NCBI GenBank assembly: GCA_963513935.1
Contig: OY740767.1
Location: 78,165,360-78,229,359 of the forward strand
Source: Aphrophora alni
Taxonomy: Eukaryota > Arthropoda > Insecta > Hemiptera > Aphrophoridae
Length of the DNA: 64,000 nt
Reading direction: 5' to 3'
This document shows, piece by piece, positions 42,275 through 54,233 of the stretch. The notes under the pieces were generated by a model. It did no database searches, was not told the DNA's origin, and saw only the letters and a list, made by a program, of their open reading frames with translations. Numbering within the stretch: the first letter of the stretch is position 1; each line of letters begins with the position of its first letter. A program made the position numbers and the translations under genes.

Positions 42275-42964
42275 TTAACCCTTCAACGCGGTAAGCCGTT
42301 CCGAGTGCTAGACCCTCTGGTGCGGTACAACCCTTGTGGATTGTCTGGCGGGACTGTAACTTCCTCATTATCTAATATTATTGCGGTATCATTAGCCACA
42401 TTGCATATATTTACAACCTCATCACCACTATCATGATTACCTTCAATATTTGGATCACAATGGAACTCCATTTGGGCGTAATCCAAATCATTCCCACTTT
42501 CTTCTTCCGAACTCCATTCTGCTGCCAACAAACAACTCGCGAATATTATCACTTTGCGGTTCCCACATTATCACTAAAACACAATATACACTAGAACTAA
42601 TCACACGATCTACTGTCGAACTGTTAAAAATATTACACTTATAAATAAATGAGGTTATAATAACCTATAACACACGAGAGCCCTCCACGAACCCGCTACA
42701 CAGACTGAGTAAATCAGCTGTTTGTATATAGCCACTTGTTGTTTCCTTTTCTGAAGGTCACGGTGGTCTAGAAATAAAAATCAATAACTCAACAGATGGC
42801 ATTTCTCTTGGCAATGTACTGGGTATACCCTCAGTTCATAAAAGTTCTTTATTTAGACGCTAGAATACAGCACGTACCGAAGCGACATTTAGCTTCTTTA
42901 GACGGGCGGCCGCGCCAGAAGGTTTGGCCGCGTCTATAGACGGTTCACCGCGTTGAAGGGTTAA
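42275..42964 (-). mobile_element. Short piggyBac deletion derivative
   Basis: Perfect TTAA on both sides (42275-42278, 42961-42964) and a 14-bp perfect inverted repeat CCCTTCAACGCGGT that extends with two mismatches to 21 bp. The - strand carries only the acidic N-terminal part of a transposase (42552-42283), running straight into the far terminal repeat. GC-rich subterminal sequence (GGCCGCG repeats) lies inside the right end. Confidence 0.85.
42283..42552 (-). pseudogene. piggyBac transposase N-terminal remnant
   Basis: After a start region the frame reads WSSEEESGNDLDYAQMEFHC, then EGNHDSGDEVVNIC, an acidic Ser/Glu-rich N-terminus typical of these transposases. The alternative upstream frame reads MWEPQSDNIRELF at ~42567, so a frameshift may lie near 42530. 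The conserved catalytic domain is completely deleted; the last codons are translated terminal repeat. Confidence 0.65.
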
Positions 42965-44578
42965 TAATAAAATAATCATTATCATATTTGAAAATAAAAT
43001 CGGCTTAGAATAATATCCATCCTGAAAGTTTAAATCTAAAGCTAGTAAAGTTTAAGTTATTGATTTTAAAGATTATTAATATAGGAAAAATGTGAGGTTG
43101 AAATTTTTATTAAAATAATTTGGTTTACTTCAGAATTTCATGCCAAATGAAACATGCACAACAATCTTTCAATTTAACCTAAGATATTAAAAATCTTTTT
43201 TGTAAATAAAAATATAACAGTTTACAAGCGCAAAAGTTATAATTTTTGTTACCTATCTTACAAGATTACGTGTAATAAAACTAAATGATTTTTCATTACA
43301 AATATTCTCTGGATATTAAATATTTGTTAATCATATAGTGGAATTTGGCTAATGTTAATTTAATTTGGATAGGTTTAAATGACAATTTTTGTTTCTTTAG
43401 AATACAAAATATGTGATTGTTTTGTTAACACATTGAAACAGGATATATAATTCTTTTTTGCTAAAGTACTAGTATGTGAGTGGCTGACCCATTCCACTTC
43501 TTGCATTATATTTATGTACAATGCTAATATACAACAAATACTCTATATAAAAACAAATTTGTTAATCATATAAAGAATGTTGATTTAATGTAGATCTATT
43601 TTTACATCACTAATATTTATAGAGTTATTTAAAAAGCTAGCCTACTGTTTCCAAACCTAGGTCTAAAATTGTGTTATTTTAAATGGGCCATTAGTATCAC
43701 TATTTACCTCTTGAGCAATGCAAACTGACATTACACATCATAAAAATTCATATGCCACAAGTAACCACGAACATCTGATCTGCTAATAATTATACAAACA
43801 ACTATTTTTCACAAAAATATATTAATATAATAGCAAATGTTTTATTTTTAGTTAGGAAAGTTGTCTGAAGTTTGTTGATCATGTGGCATACAAATATCAC
43901 AGAATGTGGAAGTTTTTTAGAAACAAATTGGTGTTTGAAAAACATAGCTCTACATGTTATTGATAGTTTGCAAAAACATAGATAAATATATCTTGATGTC
44001 AAATGATGGTTTACAACAATGTAAATCCTTTATATCCCACCTTCAATGTGGTACCTTAAAGATCCATGGATTGTAAATGACAAAAGTGTACTATATATTA
44101 TTATTACAATCAACACAAATTCTGTTAATAAAGTACAGTATTAGATCCAGACAGTGTAACAGAAAAATAATCACTAACCTAAAGTACTTGTATAGTATTA
44201 GGTTGTCATTTTGTATTACAACTCTAAATATAGACACATTTTTTCTGTATATATATATATATATATATACATAATATTTATCAATCATTTTGAATTGTTT
44301 TAAATCAGACAATCATCAATTTGTTTATGGATGTAAGAACAATTTGACCAAAATAAATCACTCAATCTCTTGTTTCTTCATAATATTAGTGCAATTTGAT
44401 ATCATGACTAACTATTATGTTTATAAATGCATATTTATTTCCTGATAAAAGTTGATTGATTGATTGTATTAATCAATCAATAATAAAAGTTAAAGAAATA
44501 TTGTAAATTCTAAATTCTATGCCATTTCTGTAATCTGCTTTAAAGATGAATTCACTTAACACTTAGATAAACACTAAA

Positions 44579-44627
<49 letters not shown>

Positions 44628-45688
44628 TTTTAGCACAATTACTGCTTTAATAACATAAAAAAGAGAAATAACAGTTAATTTCAGATACTGCAGTATATAT
44701 TTTGAAGTATAGTGCAGACAGGGTAAACTATCTGATCTAAAACCTCATTTTATGATTGTATTTAAAACTGTTACAAAATAATTGCTTAATTTGTGAATTT
44801 TTGTACGAGTTTGATAATCTAATCTTTCTTTTACATAGAATCATATGGCAATTTATGTCATTGGCCTATACTTTTATCTCAAACATTTTTTAAAACACTA
44901 TAAGCGATGACACCATATTACGGTGTCTATATACCTTCCTTAAGTGATATGTACCAGGAAACAGTAGTATCTATACAAGAATTCATAAGACACTACGGAA
45001 AGGCATAAAGACCGGTTCAGTTGAAATCGAATTTTGTACTAATCAACAATTTCAAATTATTTTTACCCCCGATTTTGGCTATTCTGTGCACATTTGCTGC
45101 TTTGAAACAACTGTTATCTGCCATACTGTGTTTATATTGTAAAACAATTTTTTGTATGTTTTGAAGAAGAAAAAAAGATTTTATGTGCAATCAAAGTTGA
45201 TAAACAACTTTTTTTTTTAATACCAATATTTACATGTTCTTCAAGCAAAAAATCTTTGACAAAACAATAAAAACATTTTATTTAGAACTACCCGAGTAAA
45301 ATAATATAAGATAAGTTAAAGTTATACTTGAATTCTTTTATTTTATTTGATTTTTCTGTTTAAAATATGTCTTTAGTGGTAGAAAAATGCCTATCACTTA
45401 AGGAAGTTACACATATCACTCCTAGCGTTAAGGTACGCCTCACCTAATACCTTCCTTTTAATCTGGAGGTAACATTTGAGTCCACTTTTTACACCTATTT
45501 ATAATATTTATTCCAGTTGTAATTTTTTTATAGTAAGTTTAACAACTTACTATTATTGTAAATAATATTAAATTCTTCAAGTTCCACCTGATTACTTTCT
45601 ACAAATTACTGAATCATATATATGTATAAATGTGATGTATGTGTATATGTATTTGAAAATTTGTGAAGAAGTAAAAATAATTTTTTGT
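42965..45688. other. Non-coding AT-rich sequence with two TA microsatellites
   Basis: TA repeats lie at ~44249-44270 and 44584-44624. ATTGATTGATTG-TATT-AATCAATCAAT at ~44454-44482 is a small perfect palindrome. No gene was seen. Confidence 0.5.
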
Positions 45689-45712
45689 TTAACCCCTTAA
45701 GTGTTTATGTCA

Positions 45713-45771
45713 GTTTAAGCCGACGCTACAAATATCGATAAAAAGGGCCGCTGTCGGCTAAAGCCGACGCT
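45713..45771. repeat. Subterminal repeats of the piggyBac element
   Basis: Two direct AAGCCGACGCT copies; the second forms a hairpin with GTCGGCT just before it. Such subterminal motifs in piggyBac ends are often bound by the transposase. Binding here is inferred only. Confidence 0.6.
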
Positions 45772-46064
45772 CTTAACTTGCCCTATTCTATTTCGTTCTC
45801 TGTCGTAATATTACGTTGTAGTTGCTAGTATTGCCGCTAGATAGTGTTGGCATGCTCTCTAGAGCATAACTTATAAAACTACCGCTTTATTTTTGTTCTC
45901 TTTGGATCCGCCGTGAACATCATATTTACCCATAAACAACACTGTTGTACTCGCTGTCTGAATGTTTGTTTTGTACTGTTTGGAAGTTAGTGTTTGTAGT
46001 GAATCTATTGTGGTGATTATTGTTTATTTATTATATATTGTGTTTTGACGTGTTATTTACAAAA

Positions 46065-47463
46065 ATGGATAGTATAATATGTGATAATGACTTGGAAGGC
46101 CTCATCAGACTCGGAAAGTGAAGACGACATTGACGATCTTGGTGAAGATTCAGATGGTGATATACCTCCAACAATTGAGCCGGTTGAAAAACTTGAATGG
46201 TTAGGACATGCAGAAATTGATATAGATTGCCAAGCTTACCCATTTACTGGAAATCCAGGTATAAAAGTTGATATTCATAATAATAATGATCCATATGAGT
46301 TATTCAAGCTTTATGTTACTGATGAATGGGTTGAACTTATAGTAAACCAAACAAATCTGTATGCCATTCAATATCTGAGTTTTAGGCCTCTCAAAGAATT
46401 TTCTAGGTTTCAGCATTGGAAGCCAACTGACAAAAATGAGATTTTTATCTTGTTAGCTATATATACTTTACTAGGCCTTATTTGGAAACCAGTTCTTGAC
46501 AAATATTTCACCAAAAATAGTTTATTTTCTACTCCTGGTTTCCCTTCACTAATGAGTAATAAACGTCTGAAGCTCTTGAACAGGTTTTTACATTTTACTA
46601 ACAATGTCACACCTCCTGCTGAAAATAAAAAGTTTCATAAAATAAGGCCTATTTTTGATTATATAACAAGCAGGTTTTCAGAGGTTAACATACCAAGTAA
46701 AGAGTTATCAATTGATGAATCCCTATTGTTATGGAAGGGTAGGCTAAGCTTTCTACAGTATATAAAAATAAAAAGAGCTAGGTTTGGCATAAAAACATAT
46801 GTACTTTCAGAGGCAAAATCAGGATATATATGGAAACTTATTGCATATGTGGGCAAAGAGACTGAAATAATCCAAAATCCTCAGTTTGGACATGCAACCA
46901 ATGTAGTGATTACAATCATGGATAACTTATTGGATAAAGGTTATTGTGTTTATGCAGACAATTATTACTGCAGCCCAGAACTGGCTCTAGCCCTAAATAA
47001 AAGGAAAACTGATTTAGTAGGGACAGTTCGCAGTAACAGAAAAGGTTTACCCAAAAATATAATAAAATCTAAAATAAATAAAAATGAGGTAATTGCTGCC
47101 AATGAAAAAAATGGAAGAATATTGTATGTGAAATGGGCAGATAAAAGGGATGTTCACATGATTTCTACTAAACATAAATTGGAATACCAGGAAGTCAAAA
47201 GAAAAGGAAAACAAGTCATGATTCCTAGTATTGTACAGGATTATAACATTCACATGGGTGGGGTCAATAGAATGGACCAGATGTTGTCTGCCTACCCAAC
47301 AGAGAGAAAGCGCCAAAAAGTTTGGTACAAAAAGGAGTTTAGACATTTACTGAATTGTGTATTTACAATGCACACACACACTTCATGTGAAAGGTGGGGG
47401 GAAGATGACCTCATTAGAATTCAGAGAAAAGCTTGTGGAACGCTTGGTGGAAGAACATCTTGA
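46065..47463 (+). pseudogene. piggyBac transposase, main part
   Basis: The likely native start is ATG 46065 (MDSIICDNDLEGLIR), which is out of frame with the rest by one base near 46110; the open frame used downstream can start at ATG 46087 (MTWKASSDSESEDDIDD). It has an acidic N-terminus, then the DDE_Tnp_1_7 domain with the first Asp in LSIDESLLLWKG (residue 210 from 46087) and the second in VYADNYYCSPE (291). At the third site MGGVNRMDQML has Asn (394) where the family has Asp, while the following Asp (397) is kept. The frame ends at 47463 because of a shift at a (CA)5 tract. Probably inactive. Confidence 0.9.
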
Positions 47464-47701
47464 GGAAAGGCAAGTAAAAAGGGGCCGTCCTTCTGGGGAA
47501 GAGGATCCTCTGCGCCTCATCCAAAGACACTTTCCAGAATATGTTCAAAATACAGCAAAAAAGACCAACCCTTGCAGAAGATGTGCTGTATGTTCCAAAA
47601 ACAATGTCCGCAAGGAGTCGCGATACCAGTGCAACAAATGTGATGTTGGGCTATGTACTGCCCCAGGTTTTAAAATATATCACACCCAAAAAAATTACTA
47701 A
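47380..47701 (+). pseudogene. piggyBac transposase C-terminal part, shifted frame
   Basis: From the CA tract on, the correct sequence continues in another frame: GGGKMTSLEFREKLVERLVE, then CRRCAVCSKNNVRKESRYQC and NKCDVGLC, the Cys-rich C-terminal domain. The change from the first to the second frame equals loss of two bases, exactly one CA unit. Stop at 47699-47701. Confidence 0.9.
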
Positions 47702-47991
47702 ACATTAGTAAGAAACTGTAAACAATCTTTATTGTGTGTACTTTTATTTTTAACAATGGTTTTATTACATTTTACTTTTTTTTATTGTTAGGTAAATGTG
47801 TTTTTAATGTATTTGCAGAAAATTTTTAAATTATATTAAACATGACATTTATACTTTTGATGTTGCTTATATTTTCTTTTAATGCCTATTTTTTAACTTC
47901 CAAGTTAACAAACATTAAAATAATCAAATAAAAAAAAATAGGCATTTTTGGGTTGATTTAGGCAAAAAAAATAAAACACTTAAGGGGTTAA

Positions 47992-48945
47992 GTATTAAAA
48001 AAATAATTTTGACATGATTATGTTTTGGCCTTGGTGTATAAGATGTGGCTTTGTGAATAATGATATACAAGTTTTCTTCTTTCCAATTCTCTACTCCCTG
48101 ACCTCTTTTCATTATTACAGTTTTAAAGATTATTCTTAATATTCACATGTCACCTAAAATTGGAGTTATGATTTGATTAATTGTTGCTAAAATTGAGAAT
48201 ATCACTACATTTATGAATTTCAGATTAAATTGATTGTTCATTTTGGGAATTTAATGATTAACCAAGGATTATTAAATCAAACAAATATTATTCAACATGT
48301 TTTTTGTAATAGACACAACATTAACAATAAACTTGACAGTACTGAAGTGTAAAAAATTTCAATAATAATTAATGGATGGTGGGCTAGTAATCAAGCTTGC
48401 TAAATAAAGTTAGCCTGTATTTGTTATCTTCTCTTTATCTGTTTGTCTGGAAAAACTTTTCATTTTTATAATTCAATTATATATACAACTTGAAAACTTG
48501 GAATATATAAATAAAATATTTATAAATTGCAGGTTTTCAAGTTGTTAATTTTTCAAGTCTCACTTAGTAGGTACTTCAGATACCAAAACGTAACAAATAA
48601 ACTGAGGAAGTTGATTAATATAGCTTGTCGCTCAAAATGTGAAATATATATATATATCATAAGAAATTGATAATGGTTGTTTTAGTTATGTTTCTTACTA
48701 CAGTTAAGTGATTCATTTTTAAAATTTAACACAACGTAATTACAGTTAATTTGGCACTATATATTAAAGTAATACATTGTATATCCTTTTATTCTGCAAA
48801 TACTTTGTATTATTTTTATGCTGAACAAGTATTCTGTAATGGTTATTTAATATTATGATATATATATAAATGAAGGGCTGTTTTATGGTTTAAAATTATT
48901 ATTACTATCGACAAATGTGGAGTAGGAATTATTATCAAGAAGTTG
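47992..48945. other. Non-coding AT-rich sequence
   Basis: No gene or repeat recognised apart from short TA runs (48647, 48862). Confidence 0.5.
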
Positions 48946-51449
48946 TTAAACCTGTAGGCACCGCATGTTAATTCACTTTGTTTGTTTAAAAAATTAATAA
49001 AAAATATTATTTTTATACTAAACCTAACTTTTATAATATATCATTTTTCTCAGAAAGATGCGTAGAATTTATCTGTGTAATAAAAAAAAATTTTGAAACA
49101 GTTTTGGAGTAAGTATGTTAGATGTCAAAAAAAGTTATAATTTTTTAGAAAAACATGAATCATCCAAAATAAAATTTTTGTCACTGTTTTTCAAGATATA
49201 CAAAAGTTTTGTATAATATTTGTGAATATATTTAGAAGAAAAAAAAATTAATTTGTTACATTTTCAAAATTTTAAAAAAATGGTTTACGAAAAAGGGGAA
49301 ATTGATACTTTTATTTTTTTAAATTCACCAAAAATAGTAATATTTATTTTATACACAACTTCTATATATCATTATATTCAGAAAGGTGCATAGAATTTAG
49401 CTGTGTAGTGAAAAAAAAAGGTTAGATATAAAAAATTTGGAGTCATGACAAATAGCAAAAAATCGGAAAGTAACAGAGGGAAGAATTTCACAGAAATGGT
49501 AATGTACACCATACATTTTTTTTTTTTTAATTTTTTGAAGTATTACTAGAGATTTGTAATATATTTGTGGATAAAAGTTGCTAAAAAGAAATATCAATTT
49601 ATAAAATTTTCATTAGAGATGGTTCATTTTTACGTAAAAAGTGAATATTTGGTAAATATTTTCAAAAATTCACCAAAAATATAATTATTATTCAAAACCC
49701 AAGTTTTTATTACCTATGTTCTCACAAAGATACATAGATTTTATGTGTGTAATGCAAAAACTTTTAGATGTAAAAAATTTGGAGTTATGTCAAATAGCAA
49801 AAAATCGGAAAGTAACAGAGGCAAAATTCAACAGAAATAGGTATATAAACCAATAAAATTTTTTTTATAGATAGATCTACATAAATTTATAAACATTTTG
49901 CATACATTTTGGTAAAACTCTAAAAACACAATCAATTTATATAATTTTCATTGGACAAAATTATTTTTATTTGTAAATAAATGGAAACTTGCCTAAAAAG
50001 GTCAGACTAGATATATTATAACCTATCTCTATTATTTTATAGATAGGCCTATATAAATTTATAAATATTTTGCATACATTTTAGTAAAAACATAATCAAT
50101 TTATAAAATTTTCATTAGACAAAATTATTTTTATTAGGTAAACACATGGAAATTTGCTATAAAGGAAGACCAAATTATAACATAACCTCTATCTCTAGAC
50201 AGCCTCAATATTTGATGTCTGACAATAACATTCACTCAATACAATAAATTCTACAAACAATAATACAGATATTGTAATTTGTATACACAATTTATAATAA
50301 ATAAATAAAACAAACCTTCAGAATAACAGAAATATAATCCCAAGTAACATAAGCACTACTACGTCTTTCACATGTCATTTTATTATACAAACATCGCTAA
50401 CTTCTGAGTAAGAAACAATAACCTAAAATTAACTCTAGGACATAGCAAGTAATACCAACAGATAGAATGAAATCTTCTCTACAACATATTTTAAGATCGG
50501 TTACAAAATATTGATTGAATAATCGATTATCTTGTTTAGTAAACTGCATCGAATGCCAAGTGAAATTCGTTCCGTTTGGTTACTACTTTGATAAAATAGA
50601 TATATCTCGCGATATATGACAGATAGAAAAATTTGTAAACCACAGATCGAAAGAGAAAGAAAAATACTATATAATATATAATATTATCAACTTGTGGCAT
50701 TTGGACAAGTATTACCATTTCGTAAAATCATATGAACACAGAGAACAGAGTTTTCTACATAAACCCGGTCACGGCAAGTACCACGATCTAGCGAAAAAGT
50801 CAGCAACTTTATTGATTTCTAGAAAATAGAGTTTTCGTGTGATGGATTTTTCTAAACTTGATTATGAAAGATTAAAACATTATGTTTACAGTAATATATA
50901 TATAATTCATTTCGATAAAATAATATTTACTAGGATAAAAGTTGAATTGAAAAAATGTAATTTTTAGCACGTAAAAATGAGTTAAAATTCTTGATTTTGT
51001 TTAATTTTTATATAATAAAAATTATAGTAGAAGAAGGATTTGAAAAGCACAGATTGAAAGAGAAAGATGTGATCTACAGAACAGTGTCGATCTGTTTGAC
51101 AGAAATATCGAATTGGGATTATTAGACAAAACTGATGTTAGTTTTGTTTACAACTTCTTAGCACAAATCTTTGACGTTACATATCAAAAATATGCAAACT
51201 TCAGCAATTTTTAGAATATTATTTATAACTTTTGTGGTATTTTTTTTTTCCTTCTTTTTTTTCCCTTTTTTTTCCCATGATTATGCATCTACATAATATT
51301 AGCTTTCCAACTGTATTTTATTTATTGCGATAGGACGATTCTAAGTGGGTGAAATATTGAATTGCAAAATACGTGTTTTCTGGTCGTTAGATTAAACCAT
51401 GTGTTGAAAATCGACCCGCTAGCGGGTCGAGCATCGCTCGTAGGGTTAA
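48946..51449. mobile_element. TTAA-bounded non-autonomous element, copy 2
   Basis: TTAA at both ends (48946-48949, 51446-51449); the right end read inward is CCCTACGAGCGATGC. It parallels copy 1 (39443-41564) and is ~380 bp longer owing to an extra subrepeat. Subrepeat starts are near 49056, 49383 and 49727. A 20-nt perfect palindrome TCGACCCGCTAGCGGGTCGA lies at 51411-51430, just inside the right end. No transposase is encoded. Confidence 0.7.
51411..51430. repeat. Perfect 20-nt palindrome near element end
   Basis: TCGACCCGCTAGCGGGTCGA is fully self-complementary and sits 15 bp from the terminal TTAA. It is absent from the corresponding end of copy 1, which has CCCGAAACAGCC-like text. Confidence 0.85.
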
Positions 51450-51898
51450 TGATGTAGTTGCTTTGTCTACTTTATTTATGTTGATCTCTAATCATTAAAA
51501 CTCAATTAGTGACACAGATAAACTATGAATCACTAATTATTATCATAATCATAAATTATAATTAATCACGAACTTAATCTCTCAATTCTACCAATACATT
51601 ATAAAAATATGGAGTAATAAAATATAATTCAATACTAATAAATGATTTGAGCTTGAATTGCAGCATATTTATAATGATGTGCCACTTGGATACTTATGTT
51701 TGAAATGCGAAATTCAATCACAATTATTATTTGTATCTCCAATTCTTTTTCGTTGTATATGCTTTATTCGTTGATTTAAATTCTGAGTTTGGCAAATATA
51801 ATCAATAATGACATTTGTCATTTTGTTCACGGGTATATAAGGTATATGTTTTTTTTATATAGAATTTGTTGAAAATTTAAAAAAAAAACTTCATGTCA
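51450..51898. other. Spacer between two TTAA elements
   Basis: AT-rich, no features seen. Confidence 0.5.
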
Positions 51899-52926
51899 TT
51901 AACCCTCTTAAGTGCTCCCATGCAAATACCCCCAAGTGGCTGGTCATTTAAGTGTGTTTTTAATACTTTTCTTAAAATTCACAAAATATAGTAATCTTAT
52001 CTGAAATACATCAGAAAAACATTCTTTTCTTTCTTTTCAGGAAGATGTATAGAATGCATATATGTTATAACAAAAATGTAAATTTTGTGGAGTCAGTATG
52101 TCAGGAATCAAAAATTCGCTGTTACCCGAGATAAAATTTCTACATCAATGCCTATAATATATTTCATACAAATAGATTTTTGTAATTTTTCCCATAAATG
52201 GACAAACTAAACGTTTTATCATTTAGTTGTCAATAACATTCTGTAAAAAAATATCATTTTAGTATGATATTAGAAAAAAATCATTTTTTATGAAAGAACT
52301 ACAAAATAGCTAAAAAAAATGCTTATTTAAAAAATTTCTGTAAAAATATAAATATTATTCAAATGAAACTTATATAAAATACCATTTTTGTTTTCAAAAA
52401 AGGCGTATAGAATGCATATATGTTATGAAAAAAAATGTTTTTTTTGTAAAATTTTAGTTAGCTATCAAAAAATCACTGTATATTAGACAAAATCAGTTAT
52501 TCTATGCTAGGTAAATGTGCTTTCGAAGATAACTCTTTTTATCTCTCTGTGCATATATGCTACAAGATTTTTTAAAACACAGGTGGAAAAAGGAAGATAG
52601 TGTCAACGTTTAGTAGACTAAGCTAAAATAAGAACTTCTAAAAAATCAACAAATGTGACATGTTTCATACAAAATGTTGACTCACCAAGCGTCATCAAAG
52701 TAAAGCAGATTGTAACACTAACTTCATTCAATTTTAATCATATGACATATTACATATTTTAGACTTTTGGTTGCATGAAAATGCAAGTTCAGATCTTTAG
52801 TTTTCCAATGATGCCAAATTTATTGCGATTAGACATGTTTAGTGAGTGAAATGTTGAATAAGTAAGAGTTTTTACATGCTGTTAGTGCCGTTTACTGCTT
52901 CCAGGGGTGGGAAACACTCTGGTTAA
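51899..52926. mobile_element. TTAA-bounded non-autonomous element, copy 3 (diverged)
   Basis: The left end is TTAACCCTCTTAAGTGC and the right, inverted, is TTAACCAGAGTGTTTCCC. Two ~362-bp subrepeats begin near 52042 and 52404, each with GTATAGAATGCATATATGTT, the counterpart of the AGATGCGTAGAATTTATC motif in copies 1 and 2. The element is shorter (1.03 kb) and more diverged but has the same design. Non-coding. Confidence 0.55.
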
Positions 52927-53855
52927 CGGTACGTTGGTTCTGTTATACCATTTCCATGGTTATAGGTTATATATATATGGATAGTTTTTGTATTGACTTC
53001 TCAAAACATGATATTTTAATAATTATCTATACCACAACGGGATATAGATATGCAACATTTACTTGCTCTTGTCATTAGACAGTAAAAACTAAACTAAACT
53101 CTCTAGTGCAAAATCCCATGATGAACATTGGCCTGCTAGATAGCTTTTTGTTGGGTAATGTATGGTTACGTAAAATTTAATGTATTACGTAATGTATTGA
53201 AATTCATTTTGCCATTTTTTTAATCCTCTTAACGTTTGCTACTAATTTTAGCTAGCTTTCAAATTTTCTCACAAAGCTGGGTCAACTTCATAAATGTTAA
53301 TCTGAGCTCCAACAGAGATTAAATCTTGAATCTTTCACTCATGAAGTCAGACTCATTAGATCAGTCGAGGACTTGTCATTAACTGAACTCTTATTTCTTT
53401 GATTAGATATTGTAAAGAATAAATTAGGAATTTTCTTATGCATCAGCCAATAGTTAAGAAGAAGTACAAATTTTTTTGCACAGAATTTGCATGTATTTTG
53501 GTAAAATTCATCTCTGAAGAAAAAGTTATGCTAAAATAATAAAATTTGTAATCGCTCCTGCAGAGCTTTTAATCGGATTCAATAGTTTTAACAAAATAAT
53601 ATACTCTACAGTAAACATAAATGGAGTTTCATATGTTCCATTTTCTTTACATGTACCTATTATCCTAATTAATTATTGTATAAATTTAAGAAAAGTTAAT
53701 TACGAAAAGCATCAAACGTATGTGTTAAGTATTAAGGATAGACAGCAATGTGATGTTATCAGTAAGACTAAGCCTAGGTTGGGGAAGTAGCTGGCCTTTA
53801 ACTAGTTATTGTAGCTTTATCAATACATCGTGACAAATATTTTAATTTAGACTTA
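52927..53855. other. Non-coding sequence
   Basis: No gene or element recognised. Confidence 0.5.
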
Positions 53856-54233
53856 CAGTAGAACCCCTCTAATCTGCCCTCGGGTGGTCCGTTACTCCGG
53901 TTAATCTGACCGTGCTCGAGCTCGCGATATTGTGCCGACTTGTCGATGACTCACGGCCCAACTGGCGCCATTCTTTCTGGTTTGTTATTGCTTTCCCGCT
54001 TCAGTGCTGTGTCATCTCTCTTGTTGTTTCTATTTATTTGCTATATTACTTGCAAAGTTTATATATAGACTATTATATAGACTTTTAAAAGATTATATGT
54101 TACTTATTTCACTTTAAAAAAATCTCTTTATATAATATGTAATAAATATTGACTTTTTTCGGATAATCCGACCTTTTTTGCGTTCCGACCATGCCCCCAG
54201 TCCCGAAGGTGACGGATTAGAGAGGTTCTAATG
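53856..54233. mobile_element. Tigger-like MITE, 378 bp
   Basis: The ends CAGTAGAACCCCTCTAATCT and, inverted, CATTAGAACCTCTCTAATCC flank GC-rich subterminal sequence; TA lies on both sides (53854-53855, 54234-54235). The ends resemble the MITE at 19211, but the interior differs. Non-coding. Confidence 0.85.

Larger units (their letters stand above)
45689..47991 (+). mobile_element. Near-complete piggyBac element
   Basis: TTAA at both ends (45689-45692, 47988-47991) and a 14-bp perfect inverted repeat CCCCTTAAGTGTTT. At 2.3 kb the element is full length for the family. It encodes a transposase with two frameshifts and one catalytic substitution. The 5' subterminal region has AAGCCGACGCT twice (45717-45727, 45761-45771) plus an inverted GTCGGCT (45753), a candidate transposase-binding arrangement. 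It looks the youngest of the piggyBac copies here. Confidence 0.93.
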
